A stretch of DNA of 64,000 nt from Emticicia aquatica (GTDB taxonomy: Bacteria > Bacteroidota > Bacteroidia > Cytophagales > Spirosomataceae), in contig NZ_CAKLPY010000001.1 of NCBI RefSeq assembly GCF_923079645.1, positions 62,001 to 126,000 on the forward strand, given 5' to 3'. The position numbers and the translations under genes were made by a program. Shown one piece after another: positions 25,153-33,435 of this stretch. A model generated the notes under the pieces. The model ran no database searches. It had not been told where the DNA came from and saw only the letters and a list, made by a program, of their open reading frames with translations. Every line of letters begins with the position of its first letter. The first letter of the stretch is position 1.

Positions 25153-25806
25153 TTATTTTACTTTTTTAAAATCAATAAAATCATAGTTCATATTGCCTTT
25201 TTCGACGGTTTTGAGTGTTAGAATATGCTTGCCTTTAGTTAGTTTTAGCGAACTAAAAATCACTTGTTTATTCCAATGATGCCACTGTCTCCAAGCGATT
25301 GGGTCTTTTTCATTGAATGTTGATTTGATTAAAACAGGGTCAAGCCAAGGTTTTTCGTCAATATCAATTGCTATTTTTGCATCAGCATTGGCGGTGTACA
25401 TGAGTGTTCCTTCGTACTCGCCAGTTTCATTTACCTCAATCGAATATTTAATCCACTCGCCAGCTTCTGTCCAACCCACGTATAATTGTTCCATTTGAGG
25501 TTCAACAAAATTATAGGGATTATTATCAATGTCTCGTGCTTTGGTGTACGAAATATCTACGCCTTCTTTAATACGAAAAGTATTGTAAAACGTGCCATCA
25601 TTGGGGTTAAGTTTTCCGCTACCATTATTGAGGCTATCTTTATCATGATACGCAATATTTTCACCGCCTAAATCATATTTCTCACATTCCAATTTGCCAG
25701 GAATTATTTGAAAAGTATCATTCCAAGGTTTTCCTTTGTAATTGTTTTGAGCCAATAAATTAAGATTTATTAGGCAAATTGATAGAAAAAATAGCTTATT
25801 TTTCAT
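25153..25806 (-). CDS. Secreted CBM6-like carbohydrate-binding protein
   Basis: The 217-residue product has a signal peptide (KLFFLSICLINLNLLAQ) and essentially a single CBM6-type beta-sandwich: PGKLECEKYDLGGENIAYHD near 38-57, QLYVGWTEAGEWIKYSIEVN near 107-126 with the typical aromatic Trp residues, and the closing GKHILTLKTVEKGNMNYDFI. No catalytic domain is attached, which is unusual because CBM6 is normally part of an enzyme. It lies between GH43 and the esterase in one operon and may deliver or anchor them to the same polysaccharide. Confidence 0.82.
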   Translation of the reverse strand: MKNKLFFLSICLINLNLLAQNNYKGKPWNDTFQIIPGKLECEKYDLGGENIAYHDKDSLNNGSGKLNPNDGTFYNTFRIKEGVDISYTKARDIDNNPYNFVEPQMEQLYVGWTEAGEWIKYSIEVNETGEYEGTLMYTANADAKIAIDIDEKPWLDPVLIKSTFNEKDPIAWRQWHHWNKQVIFSSLKLTKGKHILTLKTVEKGNMNYDFIDFKKVK

Positions 25807-25827
25807 GGAATATTTTTGTGCTTAATA

Positions 25828-26853
25828 CTATTTCAATTTTACTTTTTTCACTCCTTCAAAAGTCATTTTTATATCTTTGATAGAATCATCTTCGTTGAAA
25901 TACATTCGGTCGATGCACACCACACGATGGTCACGGTCGAGATTCGGAATTGGGCGACGGTGATAAACAATGTACCATTCATCAGTATTTGGAATATTAA
26001 TCACCGAGTGATGCCCCGCACCAGTAGCCACCGCTTCGTCGGCCACCAAAATAGTAGATTTTTTCTCGAAAGGCCCAAAAACATTGTCCGAAACCCCGTA
26101 GGCAACTTTATACGTGCCATTTGTCCAACCACCTTCCGACCACATCAAATAGTATTTTCCTTTGCGAATAAACATCGTGGGGCCTTCTACGTAGCCTTTT
26201 GGCGTGATTTCTTTCACTAAATCGCCATTTTCGTAAGGTACTAAAGCCGTGAAATCTTTGTTGAGTTTGGCGATATTGCAGCGTCCCCAACCACCATACA
26301 TGATATAATATTGCTTGTCTTTGTCTTGAAAAACGTATTGGTCAATCGGTTGGGCTTTGTTGTAAAACTGATTGATAAGCGGCTTGCCCAAATAATCTTT
26401 GTAAGGCCCTTCGGGACGAGATGCCACGCCAATACCGATGCCCCCGATTTTATCATCTTTGTCGGGATTATTCGCTCCGAAGCCTTTACGCTCAGAACTC
26501 TGAATATCATTGGCCGAGAAAAACAGAAAATATTTATTATCTTTTTTAACGATACTTGGAGCCCACATTGCCTTATTTGCCCATTTTACGGCCGAAGTAT
26601 CAATGATTCGTGGGTATTTTGTCCAATTTACCATGTCTTTCGATGAAAAAGCATCTAAAAAAACTTGATCTTTGTATTTGGCCGAGAATGTCGGGAACAC
26701 CCAAAATTCTTTGTTCAAAATCACACCTTCGGGGTCAGCGTACCAACCCTCAACAATCGGATTTCCTGATGTGGTTTTTGTGGTTTGGGCGGTCAGGGAT
26801 TTTGAGAAAAGTAAGGAAATTAAGACAATTAACAATTTGGTGTTGGTTTGCAT
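25828..26853 (-). CDS. Secreted glycoside hydrolase family 43 enzyme
   Basis: The 341-residue product has a signal peptide (LLIVLISLLFSKSLTAQ) and a five-bladed propeller typical of GH43: EGWYADPEGVI near 34-44 with the catalytic-base Asp, WAPSIVKKDNKYFLFFSAND near 93-112, a second Asp in QPIDQYVFQDKD near 164, and the catalytic acid Glu in GYVEGPTMFIRKGKYYLMWS near 217. Such enzymes release arabinose or xylose residues (or cut arabinan/galactan). It starts a three-gene operon with the CBM6 protein and the esterase. The 200 bp upstream show no clear promoter or other gene. Confidence 0.9.
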   Translation of the reverse strand: MQTNTKLLIVLISLLFSKSLTAQTTKTTSGNPIVEGWYADPEGVILNKEFWVFPTFSAKYKDQVFLDAFSSKDMVNWTKYPRIIDTSAVKWANKAMWAPSIVKKDNKYFLFFSANDIQSSERKGFGANNPDKDDKIGGIGIGVASRPEGPYKDYLGKPLINQFYNKAQPIDQYVFQDKDKQYYIMYGGWGRCNIAKLNKDFTALVPYENGDLVKEITPKGYVEGPTMFIRKGKYYLMWSEGGWTNGTYKVAYGVSDNVFGPFEKKSTILVADEAVATGAGHHSVINIPNTDEWYIVYHRRPIPNLDRDHRVVCIDRMYFNEDDSIKDIKMTFEGVKKVKLK

Positions 26854-27053
26854 TTTTTAACTTGGCTGAGGATTGAAAATGAACACTAATTTATGGGATA
26901 TTTCTGCCTAAACCTACAATGCTTCTAAAATATGATTTGGGTATTTGTAAGTATGTTTTTGTATTTGAGCATTTTTTGATAAATAAGTAAAGCAAAATTT
27001 TGAAATTCTATTTTTATTGACAATTTTTGTCCAAAATATAATCTCCAAAATTT

Positions 27054-27389
27054 ATGGATGCCATAAAAAAGACGTTTGGCGAAGTAATACGGCAGCACCG
27101 TGAGCAGCAAAATCTACCTTTGCGAAAAGTAGCGGCTCAGTTAGATATTGATACCAGTACGCTTGCCAAATTTGAGAAAAACCTCCGCCATCCCAACCGT
27201 GAGCATATTACGAAATTGGCCGAGATGTTTGCCTTAGATGAGCAAGACCTCTTGGTGCTGTATCTCTCCGACCGAGTTGCCTACGACCTCGTTGGCGAAA
27301 CCAACTCTGAGCAAGTGCTAAGAGTTGCCGAAGAAAAAATTAAATACATACGCTCTAAAAATACCGTGCAGGGAGTTTTAGGGTTTTAA
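27054..27389 (+). CDS. XRE-family regulator, remnant of a restriction-modification locus
   Basis: The 111-residue protein carries an N-terminal Cro/C1-type helix-turn-helix (about 10-65: LPLRKVAAQLDIDTSTLAKF, then HITKLAEMFAL) and a short helical tail. Regulators of this type often stand directly upstream of cytosine methyltransferase and LlaJI/McrBC restriction genes in Bacteroidota, and the surviving restriction genes lie 1.7 kb downstream. A short palindrome GACAATTTTTGTC at 27019-27031, upstream of the ATG, could be its own operator. Its present target is unknown. Confidence 0.85.
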   Translation: MDAIKKTFGEVIRQHREQQNLPLRKVAAQLDIDTSTLAKFEKNLRHPNREHITKLAEMFALDEQDLLVLYLSDRVAYDLVGETNSEQVLRVAEEKIKYIRSKNTVQGVLGF

Positions 27390-27400
27390 AAAATAAGCTT

Positions 27401-27625
27401 ATGTACACGGCTATTAATGGTATTTACGAAAACGGACAATTTGTTTTGACCGAAACTCCTCCAACCAGCAAAAAAACGAAAGTAGTAATTATGTTTATGG
27501 AGGAAGTAGAAACTTTGCCCAAAAAGAAGAAAAAAGGTGTAAAATTGGGAAGTTTAGCAGGAAAAGGCTACAATATACCCGATGATTTTAATGAGCCTAT
27601 AGATGATTTAAAAGACTATATGTGA
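27401..27625 (+). CDS. Antitoxin of a PIN-domain toxin module
   Basis: The 74-residue protein begins MYTAINGIYENGQFVLTETP, a short beta-hairpin found in small antitoxins paired with PIN toxins, followed by a Lys-rich linker and an acidic C-terminus (DDFNEPIDDLKDYM) that would wrap around the toxin. The stop codon overlaps the next start by one base (TGATG), a strong sign of translational coupling as in toxin-antitoxin pairs. It follows the XRE gene after only 11 bp, so the pair may have joined that transcript. Confidence 0.85.
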   Translation: MYTAINGIYENGQFVLTETPPTSKKTKVVIMFMEEVETLPKKKKKGVKLGSLAGKGYNIPDDFNEPIDDLKDYM

Positions 27626-28020
27626 TGGACTTTATTATTGATACTCAAATTCTCATTTGGTCGGTTATATCTCCAAATAAGTTATCTTCTAAAGTACGAG
27701 AGATTTTAGAAAACAATAATATTGGTGTTAGTCAGATAAGTCTTTACGAAATTGCCATTAAACAAAAAATTGGAAAACTTTCAGAATTAGATTTATCAAT
27801 GAGTGATTTGATAAATCTAATTCTGAAAGATGGTTTTGAGATTTTAAGTTTGAAAAATGCTCATATTGAAGCTTATGAAAGAATACAATTAGTAGATACC
27901 CACCGAGACCCATTTGACCGTTTATTGCTCGCAACTTCATTGAGCGAGAATATCCCAATCATTTCTGCCGATGAAAAATTTAAAGAATATTCTTCTCAGG
28001 TTCAGTTGATTGAAAATTGA
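27625..28020 (+). CDS. vapC: VapC-type PIN-domain ribonuclease toxin
   Basis: I choose ATG 27625 (131 residues) because it overlaps the antitoxin stop; a GTG one codon earlier is also open. The PIN fold shows IIDTQILIWSV with the first acidic residue near 5, ISLYEIAIKQKIGKL with the Glu near 44, and VDTHRDPFDRLLLATSLSEN near 92-111 with the DPFDR acidic pair. These acidic residues bind Mg2+ or Mn2+ for RNA cleavage. It is complete and probably functional with the upstream antitoxin. It sits inside an eroded restriction island. Confidence 0.9.
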   Translation: MDFIIDTQILIWSVISPNKLSSKVREILENNNIGVSQISLYEIAIKQKIGKLSELDLSMSDLINLILKDGFEILSLKNAHIEAYERIQLVDTHRDPFDRLLLATSLSENIPIISADEKFKEYSSQVQLIEN

Positions 28021-28095
28021 TTATGTAACTTTTAACTAAATATTTAGACTCTAAAAATATGAAACATGTTTTAGAGGTTTAAATGAAAACTTATA

Positions 28096-28605
28096 ATGAA
28101 ACTTCGTTATCAATTATTCCCGAGGTCATTTGGGATTTCAGATAGAGTAAGAGATGTTATCACTTGTTTTGAGTTGAAACACTCTCTGATAGACTCTCAT
28201 AAATTTAATTTGAGTAGTAATGAAGTATTAGAGATTGTAAGAGAAGATTTAGAAAAAATTAACTTTAAAATTGAAAAGAGTAAAAGTAGAGATGATAAAA
28301 TCAAAGTCCCTGTGCTTTTTGGATTAAATAATAGAATTGATAAATTTTTTGATGCTGATGGAATAAGTGATGATTTTAAAATAATACTCGAAGTTGAAGC
28401 AGGAAGAGCATATCGAAATAATCAGTTTTTGAAAGATATTTTTCAAGCTTGTATGATGCCTACGGTAGAGTACCTTATTCTTGCAGTAAGAAATACGTAT
28501 GCGGGTACAGATGATTTTGAGAGCATATTTGCATTTATAGAAACACTATATATCAATGGTAGATTACAGTTACCATTGAAGGGTATTGTATTAATTGGCT
28601 ATTGA
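28096..28605 (+). CDS. Putative PD-(D/E)xK-like nuclease-fold protein
   Basis: The 169-residue protein begins MKLRYQLFPRSFGISD and has a conserved-looking central stretch: VPVLFGLNNRIDKFFDADG, then DDFKIILEVEAGRAYRNNQ, FLKDIFQACMM and YLILAVRNTYAG. An acidic residue followed by a strand ending in E-V-E and a helix recalls the PD-(D/E)xK core of restriction-type nucleases, with EVE in place of ExK. The protein appears full length. I know it only as a hypothetical type seen in defence-rich regions; nuclease activity is inferred, not shown. The region is more AT-rich than the flanking metabolic genes. Confidence 0.6.
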   Translation: MKLRYQLFPRSFGISDRVRDVITCFELKHSLIDSHKFNLSSNEVLEIVREDLEKINFKIEKSKSRDDKIKVPVLFGLNNRIDKFFDADGISDDFKIILEVEAGRAYRNNQFLKDIFQACMMPTVEYLILAVRNTYAGTDDFESIFAFIETLYINGRLQLPLKGIVLIGY

Positions 28606-28635
28606 AAAAACTATACACTAAACTGTTTTAAAACT

Positions 28636-29019
28636 ATGGTCGAAGAAGTAAAATTAAGTTTTAAAGGTCTGCCAAATCGTTTTATGATAGGTGGATTGGT
28701 TGAATTTATTATATCATACGATAATCTCTATCAGGCCTTATGTTACAAATCCAAAACAACTCAAATGAACGAGAGTTTTAATGAAGATGACTATTTTTGG
28801 TTTAAAGATACTTTGAAAAAACTTGATTATCATTTTCAAGGGTATAGCTTTACAAATTACTTATTTGAGTTAAATAGCATAGATAAAAATACTTATTCAT
28901 GTGAAGTTGTATTACCATTTTCTAAGCTGAGTATTACGGATATAATGGTCAAAGATGTATCAAAATTACAGATTGAAAAAAATGATTTAAATGAGAATTG
29001 TCTTAAAATCCTAAATTGA
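28636..29019 (+). CDS. Hypothetical protein in the defence island
   Basis: The 127-residue product starts MVEEVKLSFKGLPNRFMIGG and shows alternating strands and helices with aromatic clusters (DDYFWFKDTLKKLDYHFQGY, NTYSCEVVLPFSKLSITD). No signal peptide, membrane segment or known motif is visible. It lies 30 bp after the nuclease-like gene in the same direction and 40 bp before the broken McrB-type gene, so it may be a partner of the former. I do not recognise a family. Confidence 0.55.
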   Translation: MVEEVKLSFKGLPNRFMIGGLVEFIISYDNLYQALCYKSKTTQMNESFNEDDYFWFKDTLKKLDYHFQGYSFTNYLFELNSIDKNTYSCEVVLPFSKLSITDIMVKDVSKLQIEKNDLNENCLKILN

Positions 29020-29058
29020 ACGGAACAACTGTGAGATATGTGAAATAAGTTAAGATAA

Positions 29059-29700
29059 AGAAATTGTGCCTCAGTTTTTGGCGATATTTTTCAGTGTTTA
29101 GATAGAGGTGATGAAGGGTATTCTGTCTATGAGAGTGAAGCCGATGCAGAATTGGGCAAGTATCTCGAATCGGTAGATTTAGCAAATAAAATCAAACTTC
29201 CACCTAATTTGCTTATCTACGCCACCATGAACACCTCCGACCAATCGCTTTTTCCGATGGATGCGGCTTTCAAACGTAGATGGGAGTGGGAATATGTGCC
29301 AATTGATATGAGCGATGCCGCACAAATAACCGTACAAATTGATGAAGAAATCAGCTTTCTTTGGAGCGATTTTATTTCAAAAATTAATAAGCAAATACAC
29401 GAAGCCACAAAATCGGATGATAAAAAACTGGGGAATCGTTTTGTGAGTCCGAAAGATATGAGTCCTGAAAAAGATGGTAGTCAATTGATTATCAGCAAAG
29501 AGCAATTTGTAAACAAAGTACTATTTTATTTATGGACAGAGGTTTACAAAGATGAACACGAGTCGGGCAATACGATTTTCAAAAGCAAAGAAGGTGATGT
29601 GGATACTATTTTTTCATACAACGAACTTTTCATCAAGGCAGGCGAGTATGATTTAGTAAAACTGAAAGGCTTTTTGGAATTTAATGGCATCATTGCATGA
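29059..29700 (+). pseudogene. N-terminally deleted McrB-type AAA+ restriction subunit
   Basis: After the in-frame stop at 29056-29058 the frame encodes 213 residues that match only the C-terminal part of a McrB/LlaJI.R1-type AAA+ motor: NCASVFGDIFQCLDRGDEGY is the segment that normally follows the Walker-B/DEINRG motif, and LLIYATMNTSDQSLFPMDAA followed by FKRRWEW is the sensor-1/arginine-finger region. Walker A, Walker B and the DNA-binding N-terminus are absent. A TTG at 29152 could still start a shorter peptide, but it could not hydrolyse nucleotide. The break at about 29059 is abrupt, and the end overlaps the next gene by four bases (ATGA), the ancestral operon layout. Confidence 0.88.
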
Positions 29701-31355
29701 TAATACTTTTTGAAGAATATCATTACGAAATCTCACAACTTGAGCCGATTCTAAGCGAACGCTATTATTTGCCTTTGGCTGATGGTTTTCGTTGTAAAAT
29801 CAATTATGTGGGCTATTATTTTGATGCCAGCCGCCAAGCACAGCCAGTAATGATTTTACCAAAAGTTTTTCTTGATGATTCGGGAAAAGTATTTGGTAAT
29901 TTCGACCCTACCGATTTTTTAGATTTAGCATCTAATGAAAAAACACGTAATGCTCTAAAAGCAGAAAATAAACTGGGTTTTCTGTATGAAATGACTACTT
30001 GGCTGTTTTTATCAATCAAAAAATTTAAAGAACGCAATATACAGAGCAGCATCAGCGAAACCTCTGACCTCGCTCAAGTGGTTTCAAATATTGGTCAGCA
30101 GGCTATTTCCGAACTCGAAATCATGCGGAGTCTGATTCGCTTCAACCAAGAGCATCAACAACTTTTTACATTTATCAAGAAAACCAATAGTTCGCAAAAC
30201 CACAAGACCGATTGGACGAAAACCATCAGTCGAAAAACAGCCTATTTTCAGAATGGTTCGCCCCACTATCTCGATACGCTCAATAAACAGAAAACGGTTC
30301 ATTATGATGAAGAGTTGATTGTGCTTTTTATGAGTGTGCTTCAATCATTCAACCAAAAATATTTTCTAAAAATACCCATCAATTCGCTTTATAAAACCCT
30401 TTCGGTTGCTGAGTTTAAGCATTTTATCAATAATGGCACTCGTACCCTCAAACGCATCAAATACAAGTATTTTAATGATAAACTGCTGAAATTGTGGCAT
30501 TTGTTATACGTTTTTTGTGAGCGAAACGAAAAAATTAAAGCTCAAAAATCGTTTAAAGAAGTCTTGCTAGTCAGAGATTTTAATATCGTGTTTGAAGACA
30601 TGATTGATAGTCTTTTGGCAGAAGAAAACCTACCCAAAGGCTTGAAAAAACAAGACGATAGAAAGGTTTTAGACCATATTTATGAGTATCAAGATTTGCT
30701 GTCTAATCAAGATACAATTTATCATATAGCAGACAGTAAATATTACGGAGCAAATGCCAAATTGAGCAAATATGACCGTGAAAAGCAATATACGTATGCC
30801 AAAAACGTGATTCAGTATAATATCAATTGGCTCAATGCGGGTGAAAACACTATGCAAGTTCGTTACCGTGACGAACTCACCGAAGGCTATAATATCACAC
30901 CTAATTTCTTCATTAGTGCCTTTGTGAATGATAATCTTGATTTTCGGAATAATGGTTTAGATTTTAAAGAAAATTTCAAGCGAAATAAACATTTTATCAA
31001 CCGACTTTTTGATAGAGATACCTTGATACTGCAAGCCTATAATATCAATTTTTTGTTTGTAGTAGCGGCTTATATTCAGAGTGGTACAGCACAAAAAGAA
31101 ATCTTTAAGAAAAACACAAGAACTATTTTTAGAAGCAAACTAATTTCTTATCTGAATAAGAATTTTGAATTCAAAAAAATCATTGTAGAATCTGATATTG
31201 AGCACTTTGTAGAGCAGAATTTCAGAAAACTGCAAGGAAAAATCTATCGCCCCTCGGGTTGGGAAAATGAACTGATTTTGGCAACTGAAAAAGGAACTTT
31301 TGCTTTTGAAGATTTACAAAATTGTGAGATTGAAGCTTATGATTTAAGTATTTGA
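29697..31355 (+). CDS. LlaJI/McrC-type restriction endonuclease subunit
   Basis: The 552-residue product is full length for the McrC-like subunit of LlaJI-family systems. The N-terminal part (MIILFEEYHYEISQLEPILS) contacts the AAA+ partner, and the C-terminal third holds a PD-(D/E)xK-like nuclease region around YQDLLSNQDTIYHIADSKYY, where Asp and the following D-S-K fit the metal site. In intact systems McrC is delivered to DNA by the McrB-type motor, which here is truncated, and no methyltransferase is seen, so this subunit is probably orphaned. It may persist by recent decay, or work with a motor encoded elsewhere. Confidence 0.86.
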   Translation: MIILFEEYHYEISQLEPILSERYYLPLADGFRCKINYVGYYFDASRQAQPVMILPKVFLDDSGKVFGNFDPTDFLDLASNEKTRNALKAENKLGFLYEMTTWLFLSIKKFKERNIQSSISETSDLAQVVSNIGQQAISELEIMRSLIRFNQEHQQLFTFIKKTNSSQNHKTDWTKTISRKTAYFQNGSPHYLDTLNKQKTVHYDEELIVLFMSVLQSFNQKYFLKIPINSLYKTLSVAEFKHFINNGTRTLKRIKYKYFNDKLLKLWHLLYVFCERNEKIKAQKSFKEVLLVRDFNIVFEDMIDSLLAEENLPKGLKKQDDRKVLDHIYEYQDLLSNQDTIYHIADSKYYGANAKLSKYDREKQYTYAKNVIQYNINWLNAGENTMQVRYRDELTEGYNITPNFFISAFVNDNLDFRNNGLDFKENFKRNKHFINRLFDRDTLILQAYNINFLFVVAAYIQSGTAQKEIFKKNTRTIFRSKLISYLNKNFEFKKIIVESDIEHFVEQNFRKLQGKIYRPSGWENELILATEKGTFAFEDLQNCEIEAYDLSI

Positions 31356-31448
31356 ATTATAGTTGAATGAGAGTAGTTAAGTTTATAGTATTTTTTCCTT
31401 AATTTTGGTCTCTTTATTTCAAAAACACCTAACACTAAAGGAAGCTTT

Positions 31449-31904
31449 ATGTTTAAATTCAATTTATTTTTTGTAATTATAATTTCAATAATGATGGCAG
31501 CATGTCAAAAAGATGGCTTTTCTGGTACTGAAGATGAGCAAATAGAAAGTTATATCAAAAGTAAAAACTTGATTATTACCGAAAAAACCGCTTCGGGTTT
31601 ACGTTTTATTCTTACTTCGCCTAATGCCAATGGTGCAGTATTGAAAACTCGCCAAACTGTTACGGTAAAGTATGCTGGCCGATTGCTAACTGATAAACAA
31701 TTTGATGCAGGTACTTTCAGCTTCACTTTGGGTGTTGGTCAAGTTGTTGGTGGTTTCGACGAAGGTATTGCCAAATTGAAAGTAGGCGAAAAAGGTACAA
31801 TTATTTTTCCTTCTTCGTTGGGTTATGGCTCGGCTGGTGCAGGTAGAGATATTCCAGGAAATTCTCCTTTGATTTTTGACATCGAAATCGTTTCGGCAAG
31901 ATAA
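31449..31904 (+). CDS. FKBP-type peptidyl-prolyl isomerase lipoprotein
   Basis: The 151-residue product has a lipoprotein signal ending MMAAC (Cys 19) and one FKBP domain (about 55-150): TVTVKYAGRLLTDKQFDAGT, FTLGVGQVVGGFDEGIAKLK, VGEKGTIIFPSSLGYGSAG and NSPLIFDIEIVSA. Key pocket residues of the family (Tyr of VKYAG, the aromatic/Asp segment, Gly-Tyr-Gly) are mostly kept. It would speed proline isomerisation in exported proteins. It is preceded by about 90 bp after the McrC gene and has its own strong terminator. Confidence 0.93.
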   Translation: MFKFNLFFVIIISIMMAACQKDGFSGTEDEQIESYIKSKNLIITEKTASGLRFILTSPNANGAVLKTRQTVTVKYAGRLLTDKQFDAGTFSFTLGVGQVVGGFDEGIAKLKVGEKGTIIFPSSLGYGSAGAGRDIPGNSPLIFDIEIVSAR

Positions 31905-31922
31905 AAGAAGCTTTTTAATGCT

Positions 31923-31960
31923 AAAAACGGTCTGAACAAACATTTGTTCAGACCGTTTTT
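31923..31960. terminator. Bidirectional terminator after the FKBP gene
   Basis: AAAAACGGTCTGAACAAA (31923-31940) and its exact reverse complement (31943-31960) form an 18-bp arm pair with a minimal 2-base centre, so the innermost pairs must open to form the loop. It separates two convergent genes and has A and T runs on either side. Confidence 0.92.
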
Positions 31961-31975
31961 TTATTGCAAAGAAAC

Positions 31976-33232
31976 CTATTTTTTATAAGTAATTCTATAA
32001 ACAGTTCCACCTAAATCATCGCTTACGTACAAAGCACCGTCGGGGCCTTGTGCCAATCCACATGGGCGATGTTGTACTGGGCCAGTCGGTTTTACGAGGT
32101 CGATTCCTGCAAAATTATCAGCAAAAATCTCCCATTTCCCCGAAGGTTTATTATTAACAAAAGGTACAAATGCAACTAAATAGCCTTTTTTGAGTTCGGG
32201 CGATTGTCCATGAAAAGCAATAAATGCACCGTTGCGGTATTTGGCAGGAAACATTTTTCCTGTATAAAAAAGTAAGTCATTTGGGCCCAAATGAGCTGGG
32301 AAAGCTACAATTGGATTAATTGCTTTTTCGCCCCCAGTTTTTTTTCCATCACCACCATATTCGGGAGCAACGATTTTCTTTTTCTGAAATTGGTCATAAT
32401 AAATATACGGCCAACCAGCATCATCACCTTGATGAAGTTCATACAATGTTTCGGCGGGCATTTCGGCACTTTGTTGTGGCGTATAATATTGCGGATAAAA
32501 ATCATGAAATTGTCCACGACCATGTACAGTGGCAAAAAGCGTATTAGTTTTTGAGTTCCAAGCTGTACCGACTGCATTTTTTAAGCCAGTTGCATAGCGA
32601 ATGCCATCCGAAAAAGTCTGATTCAATTTTTCGGCATTGAATTTCCAAATGCCGCCTGCCGAATCCAAAATTGAGCAAGGCATGATTCCTTTTCCAGTGC
32701 CTTTTTCTCGACATGGGTCATTGTAAGAGCCAACGGTTACATAGATTTGATTGTTGTTGTCAAGCACAAATGGTTTGGCATTGTCACGACCTTTATCAAC
32801 CAAACCGTCAACAATTTTTTCGGGATTTTCGGTATCAATAATTTCTTCTTTTTCATTGAGTTTATAGCGAAGCACACCTGTATTTGAAGAAGCATACAAA
32901 TAGCCATTTTTGATGGTAACGCCCGTTCCAGGATAATTTCCGAAGTATTTTGTTTCATCAATTACACCGTCTTTGTTGGTGTCACGCATGAGCAAAATGC
33001 CTTTTCCATCTTTTAATTTTGATAATTTGGCGTAAATATCACCGTTTTTTGAAACAGTAAGGTGTCGAGTTGCTCCTAAATCAGTACCGAGAATGGTTGC
33101 CGAAAAACCTGCTGGAAGCTTGATTGCTTCTGCAATCGTTGTTTTTTTTATAGGTGGTTTGTAGGCAAATAAACCTGCTGTTCCTACCAATGTAGCAAGA
33201 ATGAAGGTTGAACGGATCAATGTTTTTTTCAT
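31976..33232 (-). CDS. Sorbosone-dehydrogenase-like PQQ-type sugar dehydrogenase propeller
   Basis: The 418-residue product has a signal peptide (LIRSTFILATLVGTAGLFA) and a soluble-glucose/L-sorbosone-dehydrogenase-like beta-propeller: IKLPAGFSATILG at the start, GATRHLTVSKNGDIYAKL, a DTNKDGVIDETKYF calcium-like loop, GWPYIYYDQF near 275 and the closing RPCGLAQGPDGALYVSDD. Members oxidise aldoses or sugar aldehydes with PQQ in the periplasm, though many lack proof of cofactor. It is divergent from the cytochrome/DUF1553 cluster, sharing a 203-bp region with a 12-bp inverted repeat, so the two units may be co-regulated. Confidence 0.85.
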   Translation of the reverse strand: MKKTLIRSTFILATLVGTAGLFAYKPPIKKTTIAEAIKLPAGFSATILGTDLGATRHLTVSKNGDIYAKLSKLKDGKGILLMRDTNKDGVIDETKYFGNYPGTGVTIKNGYLYASSNTGVLRYKLNEKEEIIDTENPEKIVDGLVDKGRDNAKPFVLDNNNQIYVTVGSYNDPCREKGTGKGIMPCSILDSAGGIWKFNAEKLNQTFSDGIRYATGLKNAVGTAWNSKTNTLFATVHGRGQFHDFYPQYYTPQQSAEMPAETLYELHQGDDAGWPYIYYDQFQKKKIVAPEYGGDGKKTGGEKAINPIVAFPAHLGPNDLLFYTGKMFPAKYRNGAFIAFHGQSPELKKGYLVAFVPFVNNKPSGKWEIFADNFAGIDLVKPTGPVQHRPCGLAQGPDGALYVSDDLGGTVYRITYKK

Positions 33233-33317
33233 GTAAATGATTGATTAGGTTGAATAAATGGCTTAAAACTGATTTTAAAATTGTATAAATACAAGAAAAA
33301 TAAGTTTTTTTTGTAGA

Positions 33318-33346
33318 ATAATTATATTTCCATCAAATATAATTAT
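33318..33346. promoter_or_regulatory. Perfect 12-bp inverted repeat between divergent redox genes
   Basis: ATAATTATATTT (33318-33329) and AAATATAATTAT (33335-33346) are exact reverse complements separated by CCATC. The site lies centrally between the sorbosone-dehydrogenase-like gene and the DUF1549/DUF1553 gene, so it could be a dimer-binding operator acting on both. No TTTG/TAnnTTTG promoter is clear in this interval. The high A/T content raises the chance of coincidence. Confidence 0.45.
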
Positions 33347-33435
33347 CTTTAATAAATTTTTTTAATAAAGATTGTTTTAATAAATTTTATTAAAAATCAT
33401 CATTGATTCAACCAGCTATAACCCTATTAAAAAAA

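Noticed and set aside
28083..28145. A 20-codon frame beginning MKTYNETSLSIIPEV, suspected to be the true N-terminus of the nuclease-like gene after a frameshift
   Set aside because: The main frame has its own ATG at 28096 with a sensible N-terminus, so the short frame is best explained as chance overlap.
29152..29700. An apparently complete 182-codon gene from a TTG
   Set aside because: The frame stays homologous to McrB-type sequence upstream of the TTG back to 29059, so the TTG is internal to a truncated gene and the product lacks both Walker motifs.
31923..31960. The 18-bp perfect inverted repeat considered as an IS end or attachment site
   Set aside because: It sits between convergent genes with flanking A and T runs, like four other convergent-gene terminators in this window.
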